Source of the DNA: Enterovibrio norvegicus_B
GTDB lineage: Bacteria > Pseudomonadota > Gammaproteobacteria > Enterobacterales > Vibrionaceae
DNA: 64,000 nt
Reading direction: 5' to 3'
Assembly: GCF_002876705.1 (NCBI RefSeq)
Contig: NZ_MDAG01000021.1
Span: forward strand, 59,229-123,228
Shown here: piece by piece, positions 44,746-53,791 of the stretch
Position numbering within the stretch: the stretch's first letter is position 1
Layout: every line of letters starts with the position of its first letter
Notes under the pieces: generated by a model
What the model was told of the DNA's origin: nothing
Seen by the model: only the letters and a program-made list of their open reading frames with translations
Databases searched by the model: none
Translations under genes and position numbers: made by a program

Positions 44746-45633
44746 CTAATGAAACAACTTGCTAAAATCTGCTTCACATATTCTTTTTACCGCAGGATGC
44801 TGAATCATGCGCTCTGCAAAAATAACGTAATACTCTTCTTTCAACTCTTTCACTTTTGCAACTTCTTGCACATTTGGTAGTTCCAGAACGTCTTCTGAGT
44901 AAAAAGTCGGTGCGACAAACATGGCGCGATGGTTCGACCCAAACGCCTTCATCAGCGCCGCATCATCGAATTCACCCAGAATATTCGGCGTGATACCTTG
45001 GCTATCAAACCAGTGCATCAGTTTGCGTCCCATTGCCGTTCTTGTGCCTGGAATCAAGAGTTTGTACTCTTCGATCACAGCAGGAAATGATGCGTCAATC
45101 AACGAGTCAGAACAGAAGAAGCTCATGACACTTTCCCCCAACTTCACGCTAAACAAGCCGGGGCTTTGGGTGGAGTCCACAGGGCAGTCAGACAAAATCA
45201 TATCGAGCTTGTGCTGGCTAAGCTGTTCAAGCAAAAGCTCATGAGTCGATTCAAAACAGCGTAAGTGTATGCTGTTGTCCTCAGGAACGGCCTTCAGAAG
45301 CACCCTACTGACAAGACTCTTCGATAGCGCGTCAGCGACACCTACATCGAACAATACGTTCTCTTGTTGGCTATAGTTCACGATATCCAGCATTTCGTAG
45401 CTAAGACCGAACATTTTATCCGCGTACTTATAAACCAACTGCCCGAGCTCTGTGGGTTCAATGTTTCTTCCAACACGTTTAGTGAGTCGCCCTTTTAGAC
45501 GTTCTTCCAGCGCACGAATTTGGCCCGTCACAGTTTGAGGCGTGAGAAATAAGGCTTCAGCCGCTTTGGTCACCGAGCCTTGCTTGCAGACCATCCAAAA
45601 ATAGTACAAATGGTTATAGTTTAAATGTGACAT
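44746..45633 (-). CDS. nhaR: LysR-type transcriptional activator NhaR
   Basis: A 295-residue LysR-family protein. The helix-turn-helix spans residues 4-62 (L-N-Y-N-H-L-Y-Y-F-W-M-V-C-K-Q-G-S-V-T-K, then A-A-E-A-L-F-L-T-P-Q-T-V-T-G-Q-I). The H-L-Y-Y-F-W-M-V form is characteristic of NhaR, which activates nhaA in response to Na+. nhaA lies upstream on the same strand, with a small exported-protein gene and a terminator between. Confidence 0.93.
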   Translation of the reverse strand: MSHLNYNHLYYFWMVCKQGSVTKAAEALFLTPQTVTGQIRALEERLKGRLTKRVGRNIEPTELGQLVYKYADKMFGLSYEMLDIVNYSQQENVLFDVGVADALSKSLVSRVLLKAVPEDNSIHLRCFESTHELLLEQLSQHKLDMILSDCPVDSTQSPGLFSVKLGESVMSFFCSDSLIDASFPAVIEEYKLLIPGTRTAMGRKLMHWFDSQGITPNILGEFDDAALMKAFGSNHRAMFVAPTFYSEDVLELPNVQEVAKVKELKEEYYVIFAERMIQHPAVKRICEADFSKLFH

Positions 45634-45645
45634 ATGATTTCAACG

Positions 45646-45691
45646 AAAAAGACGCCAGAGTTGCCCCAAAATGGGATTCTGACGTCTTTAA
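45646..45691 (-). terminator. Terminator between the small exported-protein gene and nhaR
   Basis: AAAGACG (45648-45654) pairs with CGTCTTT (45683-45689); inner pairs CAGA/TCTG and CCC/GGG extend it. It is followed by TTTTT on the minus strand. nhaR starts 13 bp further on, so its expression needs read-through or an overlapping promoter. Confidence 0.7.
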
Positions 45692-45709
45692 ATTTAATGG
45701 GTGGGAAGT

Positions 45710-45982
45710 TTAGCCTTTCTCGAGAGACGTAGGCGTGCGGTTACGCCCTCCGGCTCTTTGTTCTAACGCTCGGCTAAACCAGCTGTCTTTGTCAGCACTA
45801 CGCTCAACAAATACCGCCTTCTCTGTATCAATACTTTCCGAGTATCCACTTTCCGTGCCAGCGATAAACGCTTGGCAAACATCGGTCGTGTTATCGTCAA
45901 AGCAATGCGAATAGTCTTCCGACGCTAACGCTGGTGTGGCAAGTAACGCACCACTAATAATCAATACCCACTTTCTTTTCAT
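45710..45982 (-). CDS. Small exported protein of unknown function, overlapping the nhaA 3' end
   Basis: A 90-residue product: signal peptide M-K-R-K-W-V-L-I-I-S-G-A-L-L-A-T-P-A-L-A with likely cleavage before S-E-D-Y. The mature part of about 70 residues has two cysteines ten residues apart (H-C-F-D-D-N-T-T-D-V-C), which could form a disulfide, and a polar tail. ATG 45982 lies inside nhaA (29-bp overlap), suggesting coupled translation. I do not recognise a family. A role in the nhaA-nhaR ion response is only positional inference. Confidence 0.75.
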   Translation of the reverse strand: MKRKWVLIISGALLATPALASEDYSHCFDDNTTDVCQAFIAGTESGYSESIDTEKAVFVERSADKDSWFSRALEQRAGGRNRTPTSLEKG

Positions 45983-47144
45983 CGCTTTCTTCCTCCACCT
46001 GACTCGATTTCGGCAATACAGCATTCAGTAAGGCATAACCTGCTAGGGCCGATAGCGTTGAACCAATCAAAATACCCAGTCGAGAGAACGTAATGTAGCT
46101 TTGATCTACACCAACAAACGCCAACGACGAGATAAAAATCGACATCGTAAAGCCAATCCCGCACAACAGGGACACAGCAAAGATCTGTTTGAAGTTGACA
46201 CTTTCAGGAAGAGTTGCAACCCCCATTTTCACCGATAACCAACTAAAGGTGAAAATACCCAGTGGCTTGCCCACAAGGAGACCAAGCGCAATACCCAAAG
46301 GCAATGTGTTCGTTAGGCTGTCAAAAGAGACACCTTCAAGAGACACGCCTGCATTTGCAAACGCAAACAACGGCAGGATAAAGAATGCAGCATATGGGTG
46401 AATGGCATGTTCAAGCGTCTTAAGCGGTGATTTGCCATCTTTGCCCCCTTCAAGTGGGATCGCAAAGCCAAGCACGACACCCGCAAGCGTTGCATGCACG
46501 CCGGATTTCAACACGCTGAACCACAAGATCGCGCCTACCAGCATGTACCATTTAACCCCAGTCACGTTTCTACTGTTCATTAAGAACAGTGCAATGGTAG
46601 AGAGGAAGGCAACAGTCAAGGCGGTAACAGAAAGGTCACTGCTATAGAACAGCGCAATGATCACAATGACACCTAAGTCATCGATGATGGCTAAAGCCAG
46701 CAGGAACACTTTCAACGAAAGAGGGACGCGTTTACCCAACAGCGCCATCACACCCAGTGCAAAAGCAATGTCGGTTGCCGCTGGAATAGCCCAACCACTT
46801 GCAGTAACAGGGTCGTTAGCATTGAATGCTAGATAAACCAGAGCTGGCGCCACCATACCACCAACGGCGGCAATGGCAGGGAAGATCGCTTTCTCTTTAG
46901 TGTTGAGTGCGCCTTCGATCAGTTCTCGTTTGACTTCCAGTCCAATTAAGAGGAAGAAGACAGCCATCAAGCCATCATTCACCCAATGCTCGATAGATAG
47001 ACCTGCGACGTAGCTGTAAAGCACACTTTCGTAAACAGGTTGCAGCGGTGAGTTTGCGATGATAATTGCTAAAATAGCAGCAACGATCAGCACTAAACCA
47101 CCGGCTGATTCCATCTTCATAAACTGACGAATGGCATCAGTCAT
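45954..47144 (-). CDS. nhaA: Na+/H+ antiporter NhaA
   Basis: A 396-residue inner-membrane antiporter with about 12 transmembrane helices that exports Na+ or Li+ in exchange for protons. The ion-binding aspartate pair lies in A-L-A-I-I-D-D-L-G-V-I, and A-A-T-D-I-A-F-A-L-G-V is the discontinuous-helix motif. ATG 47144 has GGAG eight bases upstream; the in-frame GTG at 47153 overlaps that Shine-Dalgarno. nhaR lies downstream on the same strand. Confidence 0.97.
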   Translation of the reverse strand: MTDAIRQFMKMESAGGLVLIVAAILAIIIANSPLQPVYESVLYSYVAGLSIEHWVNDGLMAVFFLLIGLEVKRELIEGALNTKEKAIFPAIAAVGGMVAPALVYLAFNANDPVTASGWAIPAATDIAFALGVMALLGKRVPLSLKVFLLALAIIDDLGVIVIIALFYSSDLSVTALTVAFLSTIALFLMNSRNVTGVKWYMLVGAILWFSVLKSGVHATLAGVVLGFAIPLEGGKDGKSPLKTLEHAIHPYAAFFILPLFAFANAGVSLEGVSFDSLTNTLPLGIALGLLVGKPLGIFTFSWLSVKMGVATLPESVNFKQIFAVSLLCGIGFTMSIFISSLAFVGVDQSYITFSRLGILIGSTLSALAGYALLNAVLPKSSQVEEESDEKKVGIDY

Positions 47145-47393
47145 TAAAAGCACTCCATAAAATAGTTATTCGATACTAGTCTAGGCGTCGACCAGCAAGT
47201 ATGAAAAATCGGTTCTTCGGAGATTAAACCTCGGAATTCCCGAACAATTCAATAATTATTGATGATTTTTTCGCAATATGAATTTCCCTATTGTCATAAA
47301 TGCTGTTTTTTTTGTTGTGATGTGAGCCTAATTTAGCGCGAATGCGTGAAAAACGACCAATCAAACACCCCTACCAGAACAGAACCTAAGTGA

Positions 47394-47415
47394 TTGTTTA
47401 TAAGCATATAAACAA
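47394..47415. repeat. Operator-like palindrome between nhaA and nptA
   Basis: TTGTTTAT (47394-47401) and ATAAACAA (47408-47415) with a 6-nt spacer form a perfect 8-bp inverted repeat, about 150 bp before nptA and 250 bp before nhaA. A second palindrome, TGAAATATTTCA, lies at 47486-47497. Regulator unknown. Confidence 0.4.
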
Positions 47416-47525
47416 CCATCCAACCACTACTTAGCCCCCTATGGAAATGATTGATTATGGGTAAGCCGTAAAACTGTAATATTAGTGAAATATTTCATGC
47501 CTACTATCGCCCTCAGATTCTTTCA

Positions 47526-47554
47526 TTGACATAAATCTGACATACAACTGTCAC
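47526..47554 (+). promoter_or_regulatory. Pho-box-like triple repeat abutting the nptA ribosome-binding site
   Basis: Three direct repeats, TTGACAT (47526), CTGACAT (47537) and CTGTCAC (47548), recur at an exact 11-bp period with A/T-rich 4-bp spacers, as in PhoB boxes (CTGTCAT consensus). The last repeat is directly followed by GGAG and the ATG 13 bp on. No other element is sure in the 413-bp gap, apart from the palindromes noted separately. Confidence 0.6.
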
Positions 47555-47566
47555 GGAGATTTCTTT

Positions 47567-48712
47567 ATGACCTCCCAAGCTTCTACTGCTGCACCGATTA
47601 ACAGCTCTAAGAATTGGGTACGTTGGGCTAACCTGGCACTAATGCTTTATATTCTGCTTTTGGCAGTGTCCATGGTTGGTAGTGGTTTCAAGTGGGCTGC
47701 AGGCGACGAGGCTAAGACCTTATTCGCATTCGCGTCTCACCCTGTTGCTGGTTTGATGATTGGTATCGTTGCGACTGCACTGATTCAATCTTCAAGCACA
47801 GTAACGTCAATTATCGTTGGTCTGGTAGCTGGTGGCTTACCTGTAGAGACCGCTATTCCTATGGTTATGGGTGCTAACATCGGTACCACAGTTACCAACA
47901 CCTTGGTAAGCCTAGGACACGCACGTTGCAAAGACGAATTCCGTCGTGCATTTACCTGTGCAACCGTTCATGACTTCTTTAACTTGATGGCAGTTTCAAT
48001 CTTCCTTCCTTTGGAAATGATGTTTGGCCTTCTTGATAAAATCTCTAGCTGGCTTGTGGCTCCATTGATGTTTGATGGCAACCTAAGCATGAAAGGCATG
48101 GACTTCATGGGTCCATTGACTAAGCCTCTGGTTAACAGCACCAAAGGCGCGCTATCAGCACTACCTGGCGACTGGGGCGGCGTTGCACTGATTGTTCTGG
48201 GTATCGCACTGATTTTTGCTTCTATCACTATGATGGGCAAACTGATGCGTAAGCTGATGGTTGGTCGTGCAAAAGAACTTCTTCACAATGCCATCGGTCG
48301 TGGTCCAATCCACGGTATCGCATCAGGTACTTTGGTAACGATTCTGGTTCAGTCTTCTTCTACGACGACAAGCCTGATGGTTCCACTGGTAGGTACAAAC
48401 GTATTAAAAGTTCGCGATGTTTACCCATTCACACTTGGCGCAAACATCGGTACATGTATCACTGCACTACTTGCAGCGACAGCGGTAACAGGTCCAAACG
48501 CAATATTTGCTCTGCAAATCGCATTGGTTCACCTAACGTTCAACATTCTCGCGACACTGCTCATCTTTGGTACGCCGTTCCTACGCGAAATCCCATTGAA
48601 GTGTGCTGAGATGCTGGGTGAAGCTGCAGCGAAGAGCAAGTTGGCTGTGGTTGCATACCTTGGTCTCGTCTTCGTAGCAATCCCATCTGCTGTGATGCTA
48701 GCAACACAGTAA
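47567..48712 (+). CDS. nptA: Na+/phosphate symporter of the NptA (Na/Pi cotransporter) family
   Basis: A 381-residue inner-membrane protein with eight to ten hydrophobic segments. The family's duplicated Q-S-S-S-T motif appears twice (A-L-I-Q-S-S-S-T-V-T and L-V-Q-S-S-S-T-T-T), each followed by G-A-N-I-G-T. V. cholerae NptA, a SLC34-like Na+-dependent phosphate importer, has the same architecture and neighbours. GGAG lies eight bases before the ATG. The Pho-box-like array just upstream fits a phosphate link. Confidence 0.93.
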   Translation: MTSQASTAAPINSSKNWVRWANLALMLYILLLAVSMVGSGFKWAAGDEAKTLFAFASHPVAGLMIGIVATALIQSSSTVTSIIVGLVAGGLPVETAIPMVMGANIGTTVTNTLVSLGHARCKDEFRRAFTCATVHDFFNLMAVSIFLPLEMMFGLLDKISSWLVAPLMFDGNLSMKGMDFMGPLTKPLVNSTKGALSALPGDWGGVALIVLGIALIFASITMMGKLMRKLMVGRAKELLHNAIGRGPIHGIASGTLVTILVQSSSTTTSLMVPLVGTNVLKVRDVYPFTLGANIGTCITALLAATAVTGPNAIFALQIALVHLTFNILATLLIFGTPFLREIPLKCAEMLGEAAAKSKLAVVAYLGLVFVAIPSAVMLATQ

Positions 48713-48730
48713 TTGCGCAGAAAGAGACGA

Positions 48731-48756
48731 AAAACGCCCGCTAACGCGGGCGTTTT
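48731..48756 (+). terminator. nptA terminator
   Basis: CGCCCGC (48735-48741) and GCGGGCG (48746-48752), 4-nt loop, A-run before and T-run after. Confidence 0.9.
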
Positions 48757-48850
48757 TGTTTCTGGTTCTCTTCATCTTGCACTTTCCTTCGCTTCCCACA
48801 GCAACCCGAACACGCACCCTTAGCGCCTATTTGTGTATCTTTGCCCATAA

Positions 48851-48874
48851 AAAAACCGGGGAATGCCCCGGTTT
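48851..48874 (-). terminator. thyA terminator
   Basis: CCGGGG (48856-48861) and CCCCGG (48866-48871), followed on the minus strand by a T-run. Confidence 0.85.
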
Positions 48875-48901
48875 CGATATTATTGTCATTGCACTGAACG
48901 A

Positions 48902-49741
48902 TTAAATTGCAATAGGCGCTCTGATAGCGGCTTGTGCTTCGTAACCTTCAATCTCAAAATCTTCCAGTTTGTAATCGAAGATAGAGTCTGGCTTACGTTT
49001 GATGGTCAGTGTCGGAATCGACCCTGGCGTGCGCTTAAGCTGCTCATAGACGATATCATCTGTCAGATGGTTGCCATACAGGTGAACATCACCAAAGGTG
49101 TGTACGAAGTCGCCCACGTCCAAATCACACTGCTGCGCAATCATGTGCGTGAGCAACGCGTAGCTTGCAATGTTGAACGGCACACCAAGGAAGTAATCTG
49201 CACTGCGCTGGTAAAGCTGGCAAGATAGCTTGCCGTCAGCAACATAGAACTGGAACAAACAATGGCAAGGCGCCAACGCCATACGGCCTTGTTCTACGTT
49301 CGCTTGCGGAGCAATGCCTTCATCGGGTAAATCAGCAGGGTTCCATGCAGTAATGATGTGTCTGCGAGAGTTTGGTTTGGCTTTAATCTGCTCGATCAGA
49401 TCGGCAATTTGATCAACCGTTGAGCCATCAGGACATGCCCATGAACGCCATTGCGCACCGTATACAGGACCAAGATCACCAGCTTCTGTTGCCCATTCAT
49501 CCCAAATCGATACCTTGTTGTCTTGCAGGTATTTGATATTAGTTTCGCCATTCAAGAACCAAAGCAGTTCGTGAATGATGGCGCGGGTATACAGTTTCTT
49601 CGTCGTTAGAAGCGGAAAGCCTTCGCTAAGGTCAAAACGCAATTGACGACCAAATACAGAACGCGTTCCCACTCCCGTGCGATCACCTCTATCACTCCCG
49701 TTTTCGATGATATCCTGCATTAAATCAAGATATTGCTTCAT
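48902..49741 (-). CDS. thyA: Thymidylate synthase
   Basis: A 279-residue enzyme that methylates dUMP to dTMP with methylene-tetrahydrofolate. The nucleophile is in A-P-C-H-C-L-F-Q-F-Y-V; other signatures are D-R-T-G-V-G-T and Y-Q-R-S-A-D-Y-F-L-G-V-P-F-N-I-A-S-Y. It is about 15 residues longer than E. coli ThyA because of an insertion just before the active-site cysteine (I-A-P-Q-A-N-V-E-Q-G-R-M-A), a variant common in vibrios. lgt lies upstream, separated by a terminator. Confidence 0.98.
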   Translation of the reverse strand: MKQYLDLMQDIIENGSDRGDRTGVGTRSVFGRQLRFDLSEGFPLLTTKKLYTRAIIHELLWFLNGETNIKYLQDNKVSIWDEWATEAGDLGPVYGAQWRSWACPDGSTVDQIADLIEQIKAKPNSRRHIITAWNPADLPDEGIAPQANVEQGRMALAPCHCLFQFYVADGKLSCQLYQRSADYFLGVPFNIASYALLTHMIAQQCDLDVGDFVHTFGDVHLYGNHLTDDIVYEQLKRTPGSIPTLTIKRKPDSIFDYKLEDFEIEGYEAQAAIRAPIAI

Positions 49742-49803
49742 GGCATTTCCTTTCGTTACCCCGCACGCCTTCTGGCGTGACCATAGTGTTTGATGAAATA
49801 AAG

Positions 49804-49826
49804 AAAACCGCAGACAGGGCTGCGGC
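49804..49826 (-). terminator. lgt terminator
   Basis: CCGCAG (49808-49813) and CTGCGG (49820-49825) with TTTTCTTT following on the minus strand. A second hairpin, CACGCC/GGCGTG, is at 49764-49779, just before thyA. Confidence 0.8.
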
Positions 49827-49838
49827 TTAAATTTGGCA

Positions 49839-50636
49839 TTATGCGGACTGAGATACGCTCTGGCGGCGGTACGCCCACAGTATCATTAAGGCACCAAGAA
49901 TGATCATTGGTGATGACAAAATCTGTCCCATGCTGATCCATTCACCGAACAGCCCTAAGTGCGCATCAGGCTCGCGATAGAATTCCACGATGAAACGGAA
50001 TGTACCGTAACCCATGAGGAACAATCCAGATACCGCACCCGCTGGACGTGGTTTATTGATGAACCAGTTAAGAATAAAGAAGAGTACAACGCCTTCAAGG
50101 GCAAATTCATAAAGCTGGGAAGGATGTCGAGCCAGTGGACCACCAGTTGGGAATACCATGCCCCATGCAACATCCGTTGAACGTCCCCACAGCTCGCCAT
50201 TCATGAAATTACCAAGGCGACCCGCGCCAAGGCCAAACGGCACAAGTGGCGCGATAAAATCGGAAACCGCAAAGAAAGTGCGCTTGGTGCGGAACGCATA
50301 CCACGCCATCGCGGAGATCACACCTAATAGGCCGCCGTGGAAAGACATGCCTCCCGTCCAAACTTTAAACAGGAACAGAGGATCAGCGAGGAAGGTATCA
50401 AATTGGTAGAACAAGACGTAGCCAATACGGCCGCCCAATATCACACCAAGGAAGCCTGCGAAAAGTAAATCACTCACTTCATCACGCGTCCAACCACTTC
50501 CCGGCTTATCGGCGCGACGGTTTGCTAGCCACAATGCAAACGCAAAGCCCGCGAGGTACATCAAACCATACCAGCGCACGGCAACAGGGCCGATTTCAAT
50601 CAAAATAGGATCTATTTGGGGAAATGTCAGTGACAT
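49839..50636 (-). CDS. lgt: Phosphatidylglycerol-prolipoprotein diacylglyceryl transferase
   Basis: A 265-residue inner-membrane enzyme with seven transmembrane helices that performs the first step of lipoprotein maturation. Conserved blocks are G-M-S-F-H-G-G-L-L-G-V and G-A-G-R-L-G-N-F-M-N-G-E-L-W-G-R. It follows the TSUP permease gene after 13 bp and so probably belongs to the rppH-ptsP operon. Confidence 0.97.
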   Translation of the reverse strand: MSLTFPQIDPILIEIGPVAVRWYGLMYLAGFAFALWLANRRADKPGSGWTRDEVSDLLFAGFLGVILGGRIGYVLFYQFDTFLADPLFLFKVWTGGMSFHGGLLGVISAMAWYAFRTKRTFFAVSDFIAPLVPFGLGAGRLGNFMNGELWGRSTDVAWGMVFPTGGPLARHPSQLYEFALEGVVLFFILNWFINKPRPAGAVSGLFLMGYGTFRFIVEFYREPDAHLGLFGEWISMGQILSSPMIILGALMILWAYRRQSVSQSA

Positions 50637-50649
50637 TAGCTTGTCTTCC

Positions 50650-51456
50650 TTAGCTTAAAAACATACTCGCCCCAACAAGGAGCAAAAATACTGCAAACAC
50701 GCGTTTTATGATTGGTGTAGGTAACCGCGATGCTAACTTGGCACCATAACGAGTGGTGAACACAGAGGTGCTTACGATACCAATCAACGCGGGTAAGTAA
50801 ACATATCCGACACTGTATTCTGGCAAAGATTCCGGTTGTGAGAGTCCAAAAAAGATAAACCCCGTCATCCCAGACAACGCAAGAAACACACCGCACAAAG
50901 ATGCCGTGCCGATGGCTTTGCGCATTTCAACACCATGATAATTCAAATAAGGTACGGTAAGCGAGCCCCCACCAATCCCTGCAAGGCTTGATGTCACACC
51001 TATAAGACCGCCACTCAGCACGTTTTTGCCCACAGAAGGCAATGGCTTTTCCGCCCTTACACGTAAAGAAAGCACCATTTGTAGCGCGAGCAACAGCACA
51101 ATCACACCGAAAATTCTCGGCAAATACTCTGTTGGCAGTTTATCTGCTATTCCACTCCCCATTAATCCACCGACCAAAATGCCCGGTAGCAGCGTTTTGA
51201 TCACTGAGGGTTGAACATTGCCCAGACGATAATGAGAGAACGCGGAAGAAGAAGAAGTCACAACAATACTGGCTAAAGATGTCGCGAGCGCCATTGGCAT
51301 GATCAAAGAGGGAGAAATATCGGCCCATGGTAACAGCACCGACAAGGCAGGAACGATCAACAAGCCGCCGCCAATACCCAGCAAGCCAGCCAACAACCCC
51401 ACGCAGCAGCCTAACATGAGACACACAGCGAACAGCCACAAGGTGGCATCTAACAT
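50650..51456 (-). CDS. TSUP-family (TauE/SafE) membrane permease
   Basis: A 268-residue inner-membrane protein with about eight hydrophobic segments. The family repeats are visible as G-L-L-A-G-L-L-G-I-G-G-G-L-L-I-V-P and G-V-T-S-S-L-A-G-I-G-G-G-S-L-T-V-P-Y. TSUP proteins move sulfur-containing organic anions; the substrate here is unknown. ATG 51456 was chosen because it starts the first membrane helix and lies 10 bp after the ptsP stop. In-frame codons upstream belong to antisense or overlapping reading of ptsP. Its insertion between ptsP and lgt differs from E. coli. Confidence 0.9.
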   Translation of the reverse strand: MLDATLWLFAVCLMLGCCVGLLAGLLGIGGGLLIVPALSVLLPWADISPSLIMPMALATSLASIVVTSSSSAFSHYRLGNVQPSVIKTLLPGILVGGLMGSGIADKLPTEYLPRIFGVIVLLLALQMVLSLRVRAEKPLPSVGKNVLSGGLIGVTSSLAGIGGGSLTVPYLNYHGVEMRKAIGTASLCGVFLALSGMTGFIFFGLSQPESLPEYSVGYVYLPALIGIVSTSVFTTRYGAKLASRLPTPIIKRVFAVFLLLVGASMFLS

Positions 51457-51466
51457 GAATGTATTC

Positions 51467-53725
51467 CTATTTACCGACCCGAATGAGGCCACCCAGGTTG
51501 TACTGCTCCAGAAAGTCTTCTGACGCCGAGCGAATATCGCTCGCCAGAGAAAGACCGAGCATCGCGTTGACGTGGTTTTGCAACGCGTCAGAGGGGATAT
51601 GACGAAGTACATATTTAATTTTTGCAACACTGCGCGTGTTCATACTCAATTGGCGGTAACCCATGCCCACAAGTAAGGTTGCACCTATCGGATCACCAGC
51701 AAATTCCCCACAAACACTGACAGGTAATTTCAACCGTTGGGCTTGCGCAAGTATTTGAACAAGCACTGCGATCACCGATGGGTGAAATGTATCATAGACA
51801 TCTGCGACTCGAGCGTTATTTCTATCTACTGCCAGCAGGTATTGGGTTAAGTCATTCGTACCGACGGAAAGAAAGTCGATATGGGGTGCGACAGCATCAA
51901 ATTGATACAGCACTGACGGCACTTCCACCATGATCCCCAAACGTGGACGATGCAGCACTTCCCCTTCGGCTTCCGCAAGCTCTGTCACTTCAGCAAACGC
52001 ACGTTCAATCAACGTTTTGGCTTCCAGCAACTCGGACAATCCGGAGATCATCGGCAACAGAATGGCAAGGTTCTCTCGGCCAATGCTTGCGCGAAGCATG
52101 GCGCGAACTTGAATCAAGAAGATGTCAGGATGATCCAGCGTAAAACGAATGCCTCGCCACCCCAAAAACGGGTTATCTTCTTCAATTTTCAAATACGGGA
52201 GCGGCTTATCACCGCCAATGTCGAGCGTACGCATGACCACAGGTTGCCCCGGGTAACAATCCAAAATGGATCGGTACTGATTGACCTGATCATCTTCGGA
52301 TGGAAAGCTACGCTGCATCAAAAACGGCACTTCAGTACGGTAAAGACCAACGCCATCAACCCCGCGGTTAATGGCAATACTGGTATCTGCACTCAACCCC
52401 GCATTGAGGTGTATTTGAACACGAACGCCGTCTGCAGTTTTGGTTTGCTTGGTGAAGGCATTATCAACTTCTTTTTGAAGCTCAATCTCCTCGTCTCGCA
52501 GACGCTTATATTCTTTAAGTACCTGTGGTGCAGGCTCAACCAACAAACGTCCTTTAAAGCCGTCCAGCACTACTTTCTTACGGTGAACGAGCTCAGGGCG
52601 AAACTCCACCCCCATCACCGCGGGAATGCCTAACGCACGCGCTAAAATCGCAGCATGGGCATTGACCGCCCCCTCTTCGGCGACAACACCTGCGAGCTGA
52701 TCGCGAGGGATGGCTGCCAACATACCAGCCGTCAATTCACGGGCGAACAATACGATGGGTTTATCAAACTGCCACTGCTTGGTTTCTTGGTTTTCGAGGA
52801 AATACAGCAGGCGTTGACCCAACTCCTTCACATCGTTCGCGCGTTCACGAAGATACGGATCAGACATGTTGTTAAAACGTTCAGCAAACTCATCAATGGT
52901 TTGCTTCACAGCCCACTCAGCCATATCACCACTGTGAATGCGTTCCTTCATGGCCTTTCGGAGCACAGGATCATTCAGCAAGTGGATAAAGAGATCGAAG
53001 ATCGCCAAGGTGTCTTGATTGAGTTCGCTGTCGAAACGTTTTCGAAGACGTCCAAACTCAATAATGGCGGCACTGACAGCACCGTCGAAACGATCGCGCT
53101 CTTGTTGAATATCAAGACAAGAAGCAGGAAGAACAAGATCTAAGCGCGGCTGAGAGACATCACACCACGCTTCGGCAATAGCAACACCCGGCGACGCTGC
53201 AGCCCCCTGCAATAACATGGACCCACTGCCGTCACTTGGCCACACACCTTGTGCTTTAGAATGTGCAAACACGACAGCCAGTTGCGCGGCGAGTGTAATA
53301 AGAAACGATTCTTCACTTTCATCAAACTGACGAGGTGCGCGTTGCTGAACCACCAGCACACCGAGCACTTGTCGACGATAAATAATGGGCGTGCCTAAGA
53401 AGGAATTGAAATGATCTTCGCCGATATCAGGAAAGTGTTTGAAGTCCGCATGGGTTGATGCATTGGCAAGGTTGATGGGTTCAGCACGACGACCAACTAG
53501 CCCGACCAAACCTTCTTCGAAAGAGAGAGAAACACGGCGTGCACGGGAGTTCAATCCCTTCGTCGCCATCAGTTCGTAAACGTGTCGTTCATGGTCCGCA
53601 ATGTAAACAGAGCAACACTCTGTTTCCATTGCAGTGCAGGTCTCTCCCACCAAAGTATTGAGGGCTTGCTTCACGTCGCTTGATGACGCAACGTTGTGCA
53701 CGATGTCTCGCAGTTTCGTTAGCAT
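51467..53725 (-). CDS. ptsP: Phosphoenolpyruvate-protein phosphotransferase PtsP (EI-Ntr)
   Basis: A 752-residue cytoplasmic enzyme that starts the nitrogen PTS by taking phosphate from PEP and passing it to NPr. A GAF domain (about 15-160) is followed by an EI-like region. The phospho-histidine is H357 in V-N-A-H-A-A-I-L-A-R-A-L-G-I-P-A, and the C-terminal PEP-binding barrel has D-F-L-S-V-G-T-N-D-L-T-Q-Y and C-G-E. ATG 53725 was chosen over the GTG two codons before it, by match to the family N-terminus. Confidence 0.96.
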   Translation of the reverse strand: MLTKLRDIVHNVASSSDVKQALNTLVGETCTAMETECCSVYIADHERHVYELMATKGLNSRARRVSLSFEEGLVGLVGRRAEPINLANASTHADFKHFPDIGEDHFNSFLGTPIIYRRQVLGVLVVQQRAPRQFDESEESFLITLAAQLAVVFAHSKAQGVWPSDGSGSMLLQGAAASPGVAIAEAWCDVSQPRLDLVLPASCLDIQQERDRFDGAVSAAIIEFGRLRKRFDSELNQDTLAIFDLFIHLLNDPVLRKAMKERIHSGDMAEWAVKQTIDEFAERFNNMSDPYLRERANDVKELGQRLLYFLENQETKQWQFDKPIVLFARELTAGMLAAIPRDQLAGVVAEEGAVNAHAAILARALGIPAVMGVEFRPELVHRKKVVLDGFKGRLLVEPAPQVLKEYKRLRDEEIELQKEVDNAFTKQTKTADGVRVQIHLNAGLSADTSIAINRGVDGVGLYRTEVPFLMQRSFPSEDDQVNQYRSILDCYPGQPVVMRTLDIGGDKPLPYLKIEEDNPFLGWRGIRFTLDHPDIFLIQVRAMLRASIGRENLAILLPMISGLSELLEAKTLIERAFAEVTELAEAEGEVLHRPRLGIMVEVPSVLYQFDAVAPHIDFLSVGTNDLTQYLLAVDRNNARVADVYDTFHPSVIAVLVQILAQAQRLKLPVSVCGEFAGDPIGATLLVGMGYRQLSMNTRSVAKIKYVLRHIPSDALQNHVNAMLGLSLASDIRSASEDFLEQYNLGGLIRVGK

Positions 53726-53791
53726 CAGCACCCTCTTTCTTTTCCTTTGCTTTCGTAGACCTAGCCTTTACCGAACGCGCAATTTACTGTT

